From Cafeteria roenbergensis (Eukaryota; Sar; Bigyra; Bicosoecida; Cafeteriaceae): a stretch of 64,000 nucleotides of DNA. Position 1 is the first letter of the stretch, and every line of letters starts with the position of its first letter. The stretch spans positions 156,817 through 220,816 of the forward strand of contig VLTN01000058.1 in NCBI GenBank assembly GCA_008330645.1, read 5' to 3'. The notes beneath the pieces are model-generated. The model was not told where the DNA came from, did not search any database, and worked only from the letters and a program-made list of their open reading frames with translations. This document shows, piece by piece, positions 34,834 through 45,519 of the stretch. The translations under genes and the position numbers were made by a program.

Positions 34834-35278
34834 GCGGCGCAGCGGAGGCCAATGTTCCCTGCGCTGGCCGGTGTCGCACATCGGTCCCGCTGCATCCGCC
34901 CACGCGGCGCCAGTTGGCGCTTCCTCCAGCCCGTGGCAAGGGCGGCCGCTCCGCTGCGCACTGCATGCGCCCACGGCCAGGAAAGGGGGTGCGTGGGCCT
35001 TGAGCGTTGTCTGTGAGGCAGTGCCAGCGGGATAGTGTGAGACCCCAGAAGCGCTTGATTGGGTCTGCAGGCGAGGCCCGAGCGCGCACAAGGGCCGGGA
35101 CGAACAAAGCTGAGCACACAGGAGAAACGCACTACGGGATGGCAGCCCCTCGAGCACCACCCCAAGGCTGCCCGCGGGAGAGGGCTGCCGCTGCGGGGGG
35201 TGACGACGCCACGTGCCCACGAATGGGCCTTGCAGGCAGGCACACCGCCCAAAGCAAGGCGTGTGGAAGCGAACAAGC
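34834..35278. other. Convergent intergenic region
   Basis: Between the 3' ends of the Qc-SNARE (+) and LisH/RRM (-) genes. I see no coding exon, RNA gene or repeat beyond the GT-rich tract at its left edge. Confidence 0.5.
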
Positions 35279-36454
35279 TTAGTCGAAGGTCATCTTGTTG
35301 CCGGCAAACTCCTGGATGGCGCCCTTGGACACGGCCGCCGTGAAGCTGCCGCCGCGGCCGCCGCCGCGCCCGCCGCCGCGCCCGCCACCGCGGCCACCGA
35401 AGCCGCCACGCCCGCCACCGCGGCCACCGAAGCCGCCGCCGCGGCCGCCGAAGCCGCCACGCCCGCCGCCGCGGCCACCGAAGCCGCCACGCCCGCCACC
35501 GCGGCCACCGAAGCCGCCACCGCGGCCGCCGCCGCGGCCGCCACGCCCGCCGCCGGGGGAGTTGTTGCGCGGGGGCGCGAAGTCGAGGCGCACCTTGCGG
35601 CCGGCGATCTCAACGCCAAAGAGGGCGTTCTTGGCGGCGCGGGCGGTCTCCACGTCGGCAAACTCGGCGTGGCCGAAGCCCTTGGGCTCGCCAGAATCGC
35701 GGTCGGTCGCGATGCGCACGCGCACGGGCTCGGCAACGCCGGCGAAGGCGTTGTAGACGTCGTCCTCGGTGGCGGTGTAGCTCAAGCCGCCCATGAAGAG
35801 CGTGGCGCTGGCCTCGGCCTCCTCGCGCAGGCGCTTCTCGCCGATGGAGAGCCAGCGGGCGCCGCAGGTCTCGCCGTCGCGGGCGATGGCGTTGTCCTTG
35901 CCCTCCTCGGTGGCGAAGACCACGTTGGCGATGCCCTTGGGGCGGCCGGTGTCCTCGAAGCGAGACACCTCCACGCGGACGACTTCGCCGCTGGTGGCGA
36001 AGAGCTCCAGGATGGAATCCTCGTCCATCTCGTACGGGAGGCCGCGCACGGTCACGGCGAACTCGCCACGGCCGTTGCCGCCCTTGGACGGGGTCGCGGC
36101 AGCCGGCTTGGGGGTCTCCACGGCCTCCTCGGCCTCCTCCTCCTTGGCGGCGGGCTTCTCCTCCTCCTCCTCCTTCTCGTCCTCGCTGTCGCTGCTGTCG
36201 CTGTCGCTGCTGTCGCTGTCGCTGCTGCTGCTGCTGTCGCTAGAGGCAGCCGCGGCGGCGGCCGGGGCGGGGGCAGCCTTCTCGTCGTCGGAGCTGTCGC
36301 CGTCCGAGCTGTCGCTGCTATCGGAGGAGCTGCTCTCGGAGGAGCTGCTCTCGGCGGGCTTGGCACGCTTGGCCGACGGGGAAGCCTTCTTCTCGACCTT
36401 CTTCTCGGAATCGGAGTCGGAGTCGGAGTCAGAGTCGGAATCGGAGGAACCCGA

Positions 36455-36500
<46 letters not shown>

Positions 36501-36980
36501 TCGGCCTTGGGCTCCTCGCGGGGGCGCTTGCTGGCGCGCTGGGCGCTGAACGCCTTGAACACCTCGCTAAGGGTCACGCTCTGGCCGGGCTCCTCGGTGA
36601 CAGCGCCCTGCGGACAGAAGAGGCGCGAAGAGGGACGAGAAGCACGGGCAATGGTTGCCGCAAGCGAGCCAGCAAAGTTTGTCCCGCTCGCGCCGGGAAA
36701 CGCACCCCACCAGGCGCCAGCCCGGCAGGCCGCGAATCGGGGACCTGCCATCGGCGACCAGGGACGCCCCGAAAGGGCCCCGGCGGGCCTGCAAGGCCGC
36801 GAGCCGCCAGGGAGAAGCGTGGCGCGGGGCAGAGCCCACACTTCACGACCGGCTGGCGAAGGCGTGCAAACTCACGACCTTGGCGGCCTCCTTGGCGAAC
36901 GCCTTGGCGGACTTGGACAGGCCCTCGGCCTTGAGGAACTGGTGCACCAGCTGGTGGAGCTCGACATCGGTGGAAGCCAT
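35279..36980 (-). CDS. LisH - acidic/Ser - two RRM - RGG nucleolar-type RNA-binding protein (477 aa)
   Basis: Exons 36980-36876 and 36607-35279, phase 0. Residues about 6-34 (ELHQLVHQFLKAEGLSKSAK) form a LisH dimerisation motif. A long Ser/Asp/Glu-rich, Lys-spaced region like that of Nopp140/SRP40 follows. RRM1 is near 216-292 (RNP2 VTVRGL, RNP1 KGIANVVF) and RRM2 near 299-378 (RNP2 LFMGGL, RNP1 KGFGHAEF). The tail (about 385-465) is GGRGGF/GGRGG repeats, expected arginine-methylation sites. Acidic region, two RRMs and RGG tail is the nucleolin/Gar2/Nsr1 layout used in rRNA processing; the LisH start is typical of Nopp140 instead. Function in pre-rRNA maturation is inferred from architecture. 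Divergent from GFAT. Confidence 0.9.
35339..35565 (-). repeat. RGG-coding tandem repeat
   Basis: Degenerate tandem 9- and 21/24-bp units encode GGRGGGRGGFGGRGG-type repeats in the C-terminal tail of the LisH/RRM protein. Confidence 0.85.
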
Positions 36981-37164
36981 CTCAACCGAAGCACGAGCGA
37001 GTGGTCGCACTGGCAACTCTCGAGCGGCTCTGTTGCGAGCCAGGGCGCGTGGATGCAGAGCTGGCAGGAATGCAAGAGTCAGTGGCCAAACAGCAGCGGC
37101 TCGCGCAACGCGCCGGAATGAGCCCAGGGTGCGCACTCTGCGAACTCCTTGCAGCGATCGGGAC
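36981..37164. promoter_or_regulatory. Shared bidirectional promoter, LisH/RRM protein (-) / GFAT (+)
   Basis: There are 184 bp between start codons. No TATA box is visible. GCACTC at 37133-37138 lies 26 nt before the GFAT ATG. The segment is less GC-rich than flanking exons. Confidence 0.6.
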
Positions 37165-39474
37165 ATGTGCGGCATCATCGCGTACTTGTGAGTCCGTCCG
37201 GCGGCGCGCCCGCCTCGCTGGCTCGGAAACTCGCTTGTTCTGGCGGGGTCGTTTCCGCAGCCAACGCCGGGCTGCTGGCGCCGCTCGGCCAACGCGCCGG
37301 CCCAGCCTCCCCTCCCCTCGGCGCGCGCAGGGGGCCTCGCCAGGCGCTTGAGATCCTCCTCCATGGCCTCCAGCGCATGGAGTATCGCGGCTACGACTCG
37401 GCGGGCATCGCGGTGCTCAGCCAGCTCGCGGATGCAGCAGGGTCTGGCTCTGAGGGCGCGGCCGCTGCCGCCTCCGCCGCGGCCCCTGGCACTGCTCACC
37501 CCGTCAAGGTTGTGAAGCGCGCCGGCAAGGTTGCCAGGCTTGCTGCGGCCGTGGAGGCCGCGGGCATCGAGGGCTCGCTCGGGATCGGGCACACTCGGTG
37601 GTCCACGCATGGGCCGCCCAACGACTCCAACTCCCACCCGCACTGCTCCGCGGGCTGCGAGGTCAGCGTTGTGCACAACGGGGTGCTCGAGAACTACGGC
37701 TCGCTCAAGAAGATGCTGCAAGCAAAGGGGTGAGCGAGGTAACACTGGTGCCACGTGCCTGGAGTTGAGAATCCCGCAGGCAAGCTGGCTTGCTGCAGAT
37801 GCGCCGTGCAGCGCCGCGTGGGGAGCTGGCAGGTCCAGGGCCGGGCTGGTCTGCCCGGCCCCACCCCGGCCCGGCAGGCCCGAGGCGGCTGGGGGCGGGG
37901 CGCGATCTCGCCGCTCTGCAAACGAGCTGTGGCTGACCCACCGTCCGAATCCGCCTCGCAGCTACACGTTCTCGTCTGACACCGACACGGAGGTGCTTGC
38001 GCACCTCGTGTTCGACACGCGCAAGGAGCACCCTGCCCTGGCCCCAGAGGAGGCGGTGCGCAAGGCGCTCACGCTCGTGACCGGCGCGTTTGGGGTGGTT
38101 TTCTTGTTCTCTGATCAGCCCGACCTGCTCGTGGGCGCCCGCCGCGGCTCCCCGCTCATCCTGGGCGTGGGCGAGGGCGAGTACCTGCTCGCATCTGACG
38201 CATCCGCCATCGTGGAGCACACCAAGCACGTGGTGTACCTGGAGGAGGACACGCTCGTGACCGTCCGCCGCGGGGGCTACAGCATCTCTCACATCACCGA
38301 GACGGGCGCCGACGGCAAGCCCCTCCCGCACGACCCCGAGGTCGTGGAGCTGGAGCTGAGCCTGGAGAAGATTGAAAAGGGCGGCCACCCCCACTTCATG
38401 ATCAAGGAGATCATGGAGCAGCCGGAGGTGCTCGCCAACGCGATGCGCGGCCGCATCCTCGACGACGGCTCCATCCACCTCGGCGGCATCAAGCCCCTCC
38501 TCCCCCGCATCGCCAAGGCAAGCCGCATCATCATTTGCGCGTGCGGGACCTCCCTGCACGCCGGCATGGTGGCCGAGTACCTCATCGAGTCCATGTGCCG
38601 AGTGCCAGTCGAGGTCGAGTACGCATCCGAGTTTCGCTACCGCACTCCCATCATCAAGGAGGACGACGTCGTCATCGCCATTTCTCAGTCCGGCGAGACG
38701 GCCGACACCCTTGCTGCCGTCAAGCTCGCCAAGGAGGCCGGCGCCCTGTGCCTCGGCTTCGTCAACGTGGTCGGATCCAGCATCGCGCGCCAGACGGACG
38801 CGGGCGTCTACCTGCACGTCGGCCCCGAGATCGGCGTGGCGTCCACCAAGGCCTTCACTGGCCAGGTTGTCGTGCTCTCCATGTTCGCCCTGGCCCTGGC
38901 CGCGGAGCGAGGCACGCTGTCCAAGGAGGAGCTTGCCTCGCGCGGCCTTGCCCTGCGCGACTCCACCAAGCTCATCGCAGGCGCCCTCGCCAACGCAGAC
39001 AAGGCCTACGAGATGGCCAAGTCCTTCCGCTTCGCCCACTCCTTCCTCTACCTCGGCCGCGGGTTCAACTACCCCGTCGCGCTGGAGGGGGCTCTCAAGC
39101 TCAAGGAGATCTCCTACATCCACGCCGAGGGATACGCCGCGGCGGAGATGAAGCATGGGCCCATCGCCCTCATCGACGCCTTCATGCCCGTCGTCATCAT
39201 GGCTCCCAAGACGGACCCCACGTACGACAAGATCAAGGCCAACATGGAGGAGGTCGCGGCTCGCGACGGCTGCCTTATCGTGGTCACGGACGAGGGCAAC
39301 GATGAGTTCGACTCCCGCGCCGAGCACGTTCTCAAGGTGCCTGAGTCGCCCGAGTGGATCGCCCCCCTCGTGTACTCCATCCCCCTGCAGCTCCTCTCCT
39401 ACTACATCGCCGCGTTCCGCAAGTGCCCCATCGACCAGCCGCGGAACCTGGCCAAGTCCGTCACCGTGGAGTGA
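37165..39474 (+). CDS. GFPT: Glutamine-fructose-6-phosphate aminotransferase (644 aa)
   Basis: Makes glucosamine-6-phosphate from fructose-6-phosphate and glutamine, the entry step to UDP-GlcNAc, in the cytosol. Exons 37165-37187, 37331-37729 and 37962-39474; both junctions phase 2. The first exon encodes only MCGIIAY plus two bases, leaving the catalytic N-terminal Cys2 intact. The glutaminase domain shows LQRMEYRGYDSAG, GHTRWSTHG and VVHNGVLENY. Two SIS sugar-isomerase domains follow, with CGTSLHAG, ISQSGETADT, SSIARQTDAGVYLHVGPEIG, GRGFNYPVALEGALKLKEI and HAEGYAAAEMKHGPIAL. The end LAKSVTVE matches the family. Length (eukaryotic GFAT about 680 aa) and motifs suggest an intact enzyme. An Ala/Ser insertion sits near residues 35-60. 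Confidence 0.98.
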
Positions 39475-39927
39475 GTTGCCGCGCTCTCCCGGCCTGAACG
39501 CCCTCTCCTGGCCCTGCGGCGCAAGGCTCGTGCTGCGGGCGGGACATGCCAACGACTGGGCGCGCGGCCGCTGCCCGCCTCTTGCGAACTGGCCCTGGAC
39601 GCGGCCGCCTGCGCGCTGTGTGACTGATAGACTGCTTGTGCGCTGCCCTGACCTCGAAGCATGCTTGCAGCGATCGCTCGGCCGCGGGGTGCGCTCCACG
39701 CCTGACCCGAGTTCGAGGGCCGCCGGCGCCGGCGCCGCCCCCAGTCGAGGCAACAGTGTGCACGCGAAGGAAGGGTCAAAGCAAAGGGCCGAGTTGCGCA
39801 CTCGGAATGCAAGGCACACACGAATCGGCGCGCAATCTTGCTCAGAGCCAGCAGCGCCCCGCCGCTTCCGCTCGCGCCTCGAGAGCGCGAAAGGCGCATG
39901 CGACAGGCCATCGCGGCCGGATCCAGA
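39475..39927. other. Convergent intergenic region, GFAT (+) / eIF1 (-)
   Basis: About 450 bp with no recognisable gene; it should hold both 3' UTRs. A GT-containing stretch occurs near 39617-39640. Confidence 0.5.
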
Positions 39928-40637
39928 TCAGCCGTGCACCACAATCCTGTCCTCCTTGGGCTCGTAAATCTTCAGGTCGTGCAAGAAGGACTTGACAGCC
40001 TCGCGCTGGTCGCCCTGCAGCTGGATCACGTCGCCCATGGTCGAGTCGCGAGACACCGAACCGTTGCAAGCCAGGATCTTCTTGAGCGCGCGGCAGATCT
40101 TGGCGATGTCAAGGTCGTCGTCCAGGCCCTGGACAGTGGTGATGTTCTTGCGGCCGCTGCGCTGCACCACGCGAATGTGCACCTTCTTCTGCGACGAGCT
40201 CTTGTCGTCGAACGCGTCCACTCCGACGTCAAAGTTCTGGATGACTGCGAACCGACACCGCAGGCCGAGAAGCGCACAGCGGGGGCCTTGGGGGCTCGGG
40301 TCGAGGCGCTTGCAGGAATCACTGCCGGCAATCGAACAAACGTCCGCCAGTACATCCCCTGCAGCCGCTGGGGCGCCCCCAGACACGGGTCCCTTGGTCG
40401 GGAAAAGGGCTTGCATCGGCCGGTGCGGAACCAGTGGCGCGGGTCCGTGGTTGTGCGCGCGGCGGTGCCGCAAAGCAGGCAGACAAATTGCGTCCTTCGT
40501 GGCTTGAGCGCGGCGGCACCGGCCCTCGCGCTCGCAAAGGCCACGGCCTGCCGAGCGGCGCAGGCCCTGGGGGGGGGCAGCGGCCGCCGCTTCCCCGGTG
40601 CGGCGCGGGAGGGCTGGGTCTCACCAGCTGAGGCCAT
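39928..40637 (-). CDS. EIF1: Translation initiation factor eIF1 / SUI1 (109 aa)
   Basis: eIF1 binds the 40S subunit near the P site and enforces AUG selection during scanning. Exon 1 (40637-40625) encodes only MASA plus one base; after a 380-nt intron, exon 2 (40244-39928) continues VIQNFDVGVDAFDDK, phase 1. The SUI1 core shows VHIRVVQRSGRKNITTVQGL, ALKKILACNGSVS and the diagnostic GDVIQLQGDQREAVKSFL, ending near VVHG. Length fits the family (108-113 aa). The tiny first exon is chosen because it restores the MxxxIQNF-type start seen in other eIF1 proteins. It lies in tandem downstream of kinesin-13. Confidence 0.96.
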
Positions 40638-40966
40638 GTCTTCCACGTTCTTGAGAGAGAACAGCTGTGCCGCGAGCGCGCTCCTCTGCACAGCGAAAAT
40701 ATTGTCCGGCCCGGGCAATAATGGGGGTAGAGCTGGGAGCTCAACAGCAATACGGCAGAGCGGCCTGCGACTCGCGATGTCTCGGCTTCGGGCCCCCGCC
40801 GGGCAGCAACCCGTAGCTGTGCGCGCGCGGGACCGGACTGGGGGTGCCATGCGATGCTCGCTGCAGCGCTACGGGTGGCAACGAATTGCAAAGTCGCTCG
40901 GGCACTGCGCGTTCTGGCACGAACCGACACGCAAGGCCGCGCACGCGCGCAAGCAGCCGCCTTCGC

Positions 40967-43900
40967 TCAGGCCTCGCCGTCCGCGGTGACGCCCCGCCTG
41001 GCCATCTCGTCCTCGAGAAGGAGGTGCTTGCGGAACACCGTGAGCTGCTTGAGAAGAGCCTCCGTCGTTGCGAGCTTCTTGCGAAGCAGGGCGTCCAAGC
41101 GCGCCGCGTAGCCGTCGATGTCGTAGTCCACCACGTCCCTCCCCTGCACCTTGCTCAGCAGCTGCCCCTCCTCCGTGAGCATGTGCGCGTTTTCCTGGAT
41201 CGCTCCCATGTGCGACGCCAGCAGCTCCTCCTCCTCCTCGACGATCCTGTCCATGACCTCCTGGAACTCGAGCCAGCGCTCGCCGTCCTCCGCGGCAGCC
41301 CCGCCGCCCCCCAGCGCGCCCTCCTCCTTCAACGTCCGCGACAGGAAGGCCAGGTCGCGCTTCGGGCTGGAGCGCGACTCCCCATCGCCGATGCCCCTTG
41401 CGTCAACGCGCCGGAACTCATCGGCCACTCCGGCGTCGACGTCATCCCCGTCACTGGGGCTGATTGGCGACCGCGCGCCCCTTCCCGCCGCTGCGCCGGC
41501 GCCGGCACCGGCTGCTGCGGCCCGGCGCGCAGCCAGCACGCTCAGCGGCTCGTCTGCCTCGTCGTCAGCCTCCTTCCCGTCCCCCCCAGCGCGTCCCATA
41601 CGAGGCCGCGGCCGGTCCAGGTGCGCGCGGGACGGGGGGGCCTCGCCGCCCCGCTGGAGGCGGCTGCCCCCGCGGCCGCCGTCGCGTGCAAAGCCGCCCC
41701 CCGCTGCGCCGCCCCGGGGCGTGACCGCATCGCCCGCCTCTCCTCGCCGGGCAGAGGCCGATCCCGCACCGGAGCTGGCAGCGGGGGCGCCCCGGCCGCG
41801 CCTCCCGGCAGCAGCGGCGGGCCCGCGCCTGCGCTCCGCGCGCGCAGCAGCGGCAGCGGCAGCCGCCTCTGCCTCCGCCGCCGCCGCTGCCTCCTCCTCC
41901 TCCTCGCGCCCGTACACATGGGCCAGCGAAGGACTGTCTCCGCCGTACTCGGCGTCGAACGCGCGGCCACCTCCCATGCCGTCCTCGTCCTCGTCGTCGG
42001 CATCAACGGTCACGGGAGAGGTCCGAAGGCCCCTCGCGTCCCTGCCGCTGTCGCCGGCGCCTCCAGCGCCTGCCCCGCGCCTGTCGCCCATGCGACCCCT
42101 GGCGCTAGCTCCCCCGCTGCCCCCAATCTCCCCGGCCCCCTCCTCGCTGGCTGAGGCCTGGAGGAACGCGAGGTCCGACGCCACGGGGTGCGCGAGCCCG
42201 GCTCTGCCGCCCCGTGGCGCGGCTCTGCCGGCGGGCTTCTGCTTCACGCGCTCGGCGTAGCGAAGCGTGTTTTGCGTGTGGTCCGCGGAGGATGCGGCCG
42301 GGCTGACCGCCGCGATCATGACGGTGCGGGAGCCGCGGGCGGTAAAGTTGTCCTTGAGCGCCAGGGTGAGCTTGGAGGCGCGGAAGGGCACGTGGCTGCT
42401 GCCGCTGTCCATCGCACTGCGGGTGGCAGTCGGGCGGCCAAGACACAGAGGGCGGGAGCGAGACGCGCGATGGGGGGGGGGAGGAGTGGGGCGCGACGGC
42501 GCGACGCAAGCTCTCGCCACGATGCACCGAAAAGTCTTCGAGCCGACCCGACCCGACCCGAGCCGCGCCGAGCCGCGCGCCGGCGGACCAGTCGCCTCGT
42601 CGCGCGGAAGAGCTGGTGTATGTGTGGGGGGGGGGGCGGGGGAGGGGAGGAGGGGGGCGCCGTGACTCACCGAATGCACTCCTTGAGAGCAAGCAGGCTC
42701 TTGTTGATCTCCGCTGACTCCATGCGGCGCTGGCGGTTGTGGCTGCTTCGATCGGCCGCGCGCTCCGACCCTGCCAGGTCGATGAGCGTCAGGGAACCGA
42801 CCACGTTTCCGGCGTCGTCGGTGGTCATGACCTCGCAGATTGAGTGAGAGCGCGAGGACACCTCGTTCATCGCCGTGGCGTGGGTGGTTCGGCTCTCATT
42901 GCCGGCCTCCACGGCGGCGATGAGGGCTGCCTCGTCGTCGCAGCGGACCGGGGTGAGACCCACGGTCTGCACCTTTCCGGCGCCGTCCTCGCGGATGGTG
43001 ACGGGGGCGCGGTCATGGAGCAGGTCGGAGCAGCGCCCGCCGTAGATCTCGAACATGGTGAGGTGCACCTGCAGCCCGCTGCGGCTGTGCTCGGCAGAGG
43101 CCTGAAGCCGGAAGATGTCCCTCGCCACGAAGTCCTGGATGCGGGTCATGGTGTAGGTCTTTCCCTGCGCCGGCGCGCGCGACCAGGGAGGGGGAGTAGG
43201 GGGGGCAGGGAGGGGGAGCAGTTGAGGCGGGGGAGAATTGGCGCGGACGGGGACAGCGCGGCGCGAACACTCGAGCGAGCAAACGAGAGAGAGACAGAGG
43301 AGTGAGTAGTGAGGGGGAAGGGGGGGGGGGGGGCAGCAGTGACGAGCGCTGCGCGCCAGGCATGGGGCTGCAGCTGGCATCAGGCCGGCAACTGCCCGCT
43401 TGGCCAACTCACGGAACCCGTCTGGCCGTATGCAAAGCAGGTGCCACGGCCGCCTCGCTTGAACATGAGCGCGACCAGCGGCTGCACGGTGTAGTGGTAC
43501 ACGGACCGCGTGTCGTCCGCGTCGCCAAACGTCTGCGAGCCATCTCGGCAAGCGCAGGCGGCGCACGGGAGCAAAGTGGCGAAACCGCTGACATCACCCA
43601 CGGTGCATGCTGTCTAGAGGGCGCATTGCGCAGAAGCATCCAAGGGTGCGGCACGGGACGATCAGGCGAAAGGAGGAATCACGCCCCGACCAGGCGAGGC
43701 ATTGTGCGGACCTTGCGCGCTGCCAAGACCCGCCCCCCGCGCTTGGCAGGCGTTCCCGGGCGCTGCTGCGGGCTCACGTGGTCGAACTCGAACATTTGGT
43801 TTTCGAGGTACTTGGTGATGCCGTCCACGCGCAGTTTGCAGGCGTGTACTGCCACGCGAGGGTTCATCGTCGTAACAGCGTCGTGGTCGCGCGTCGCCTT

Positions 43901-44484
43901 CTCCCGCTCGTTGATGGGGCGCTTCCGCACAGCGACGCAGACCCGGATCTGGCCAGGCGGCACATGCTGCGGCAGAAGAGGCGGTGTGGCACTCGGAGGG
44001 GAAGGGCGGACAGGGGTCACAAGGCGCAACGCCTGGGTGCCGACAGCGCGGCACGCCATCGCGTTCGGCCCGGCCGCAAAATCGCAAGCATGCAGTCGCC
44101 CCAGCCCGCAAGCGCGCGGGCTGTGGGTTTGGCGCGGTGGTGCTCGCCTCTTCCGCGACAGCGGGCCGGGCCTTTGCCCCCTGGGCAACGGGCGGGGGCG
44201 CAAGAACACCCGTCAACGGCCGGCGAAGCCGTGCGGCCGGACTGCCGCCGTCGCACCTTTCGAGACTTGCCTGCGTGCTCGCGGCGGAAGTTTGAGATGA
44301 GCCGCTGGAAGTCCACGTCGCCGGGCTTGCCCTCGCGGATGTTGCGCCGCTCCTCGGCGCGGCGCTCTCGGTGGTAGTGCTCCGCCGACTGGCGCCTGGC
44401 CTCGCGCTCCTTGCGAATGCGGTTGATGGCCGCCACGGTCGGGTCGCGCGCTCTGCGCCCCTTGGGGGCGTCCTGGGAAGCCAT
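40967..44484 (-). CDS. Kinesin-13 family microtubule-depolymerising motor (826 aa)
   Basis: Exons 44484-44257, 43966-43778, 43532-43413, 43164-42671 and 42416-40967; junction phases 0, 0, 0 and 2. Internal-motor layout: a charged neck (PGDVDFQRLISNFRREH) precedes the motor at about residue 83. Motor landmarks are RVCVAVRKRPINE, TKYLENQMFEFDH, P-loop GQTGSGKT (split by intron 3), NEVSSRSHS, DLAGSERA, INKSLLALKECIRAMD and PFRASKLTLALKD. The family's loop-2 KVD reads RVD here. After the motor comes a long Ala/Arg/Asp low-complexity stretch, then a coiled-coil tail (about residues 715-820). Kinesin-13 proteins depolymerise microtubule ends in spindles and control flagellar length in protists; that role is inferred. 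Intron 1 uses donor GTGCGA. Confidence 0.95.
43317..43333 (-). repeat. C13 tract in kinesin-13 intron 3
   Basis: A plus-strand G13 run (43321-43333) preceded by GGGGGAAG lies in the intron 43165-43412, so it is C-rich in the transcript. Further G runs of 10 and 11 occur in intron 4 near 42472-42481 and 42626-42636. Confidence 0.85.
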
Positions 44485-44648
44485 TCCGTTGCCGGGCCCG
44501 GGGCGCTCCCGAGCCGCTGTGCCCGGACGGACGCGCGGCCCGCACGCTCGGGCGCCGCGACCGGCGCTTGCAGAGCCCGGCGACCAAAGCACGCCCGCAA
44601 GCCGCAGCCCTCCCCCGCGCACGACTGCGCGCCGGCGCGCCTGCGGCC
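44485..44648. promoter_or_regulatory. Shared bidirectional promoter, kinesin-13 (-) / coiled-coil protein (+)
   Basis: There are 164 bp between start codons, very GC-rich, no TATA box and no GCACTC hexamer. Confidence 0.55.
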
Positions 44649-45519
44649 ATGGCGTCCTCGGCGATGGAGACAACGGCGGTGTCCACGTACACCACCTCCA
44701 AGGGCATCAAGTCCCTCCAGGAAGGGGTGCGCTGGTTTGCTCGACACCGCGTCCCTTGCTCGCCGGTTGCCGTGCTCGAAGCTGCCCCAACACGCCCCTC
44801 GGCGCTCGCCCCTGCCCTTGCAACCCGCAGCTGCTGGCTAGCATCAAGACGTTGCAGGCCCAGGCCGAGCTGGACAGCAAGCAAGCTGCCGCCCTCGGCC
44901 GCGCTCTCGAGGCCCTCAAGTCTGCCGCGGGAGTCGACAGCCTGTCGGACCCTGGACTGAGCGGCCTGATGAAGCACGCGGAGGCAAGCGACGGCGCTGC
45001 CCTCCCAGAGGACGTGGACGTCGCGGCTGCCTTGCTGGCGGAGGCGGAAGCGAAGCGCCAGTCCGAGTCCGAGGCTCGCAAGGCTGCTCTTGATGTGAGT
45101 GAAATTGCTCGTCGCAGCTGCCTCGCACCTGCGCTCCCCGTCGAGCAGCCAAGTTTGGCTCGTGTGCGATTCACCCTGGCGGCTCCTTTCCTTGCCTGCT
45201 GGCCGTCCCTCAGGCGCACGAGCGCGAGCTGGAGGCCGACTTGCTCAAGGAGCTCGAGGCTCTCAAGGCTGAAAAGGCAGCGTCGCTTGCGGCCACAAAG
45301 ACGCTCAAAGCCCGGAACAGGGACCTTGACATGGTGTTCGAGCGCGTCGCGGAGGAACAGGCGATGGAGAGCGACATCGTGCGAGAGCGCTTGACGGAAA
45401 TCGCTCAGACGAACGAGTGGCTTGAGACGCTGGGCCGGCTCATGGCCGTCCTCGGACCCTACAACAAGGAGCTCGAGCACGAGCTCAAGGCCCTCGAGAC
45501 GATGATGGCTGTAGCGTGA
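44649..45519 (+). CDS. Coiled-coil protein of unknown function (215 aa)
   Basis: Exons 44649-44726, 44831-45094 and 45214-45519, all phase 0. Intron 1 uses donor GTGCGC and intron 2 ends CCTCAG, both less usual for this window. The protein begins MASSAMETTAVSTYTTSKG, then is almost wholly helical, with two charged heptad-like stretches (about residues 27-110 and 115-215, e.g. LLKELEALKAEKAASLAATK and NKELEHELKALETMM). There is no signal peptide, membrane segment or catalytic motif. I do not recognise the family. Sharing a promoter with kinesin-13 hints at a cytoskeletal or spindle partner, which is inference only. Confidence 0.75.

Noticed and set aside
37705-39819. 704-codon open frame antisense to GFAT
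   Set aside because: GFAT codons end almost always in C or G, which removes stops from the antisense frame. The translated antisense has no domain, and GFAT is certain.
44257-44276. GC-type donor (GCAG/GCAAGT) in kinesin-13 exon 1
   Set aside because: The GTGCGA donor 15 nt downstream joins in phase with exon 2, and the same donor type is used in the Qc-SNARE gene.
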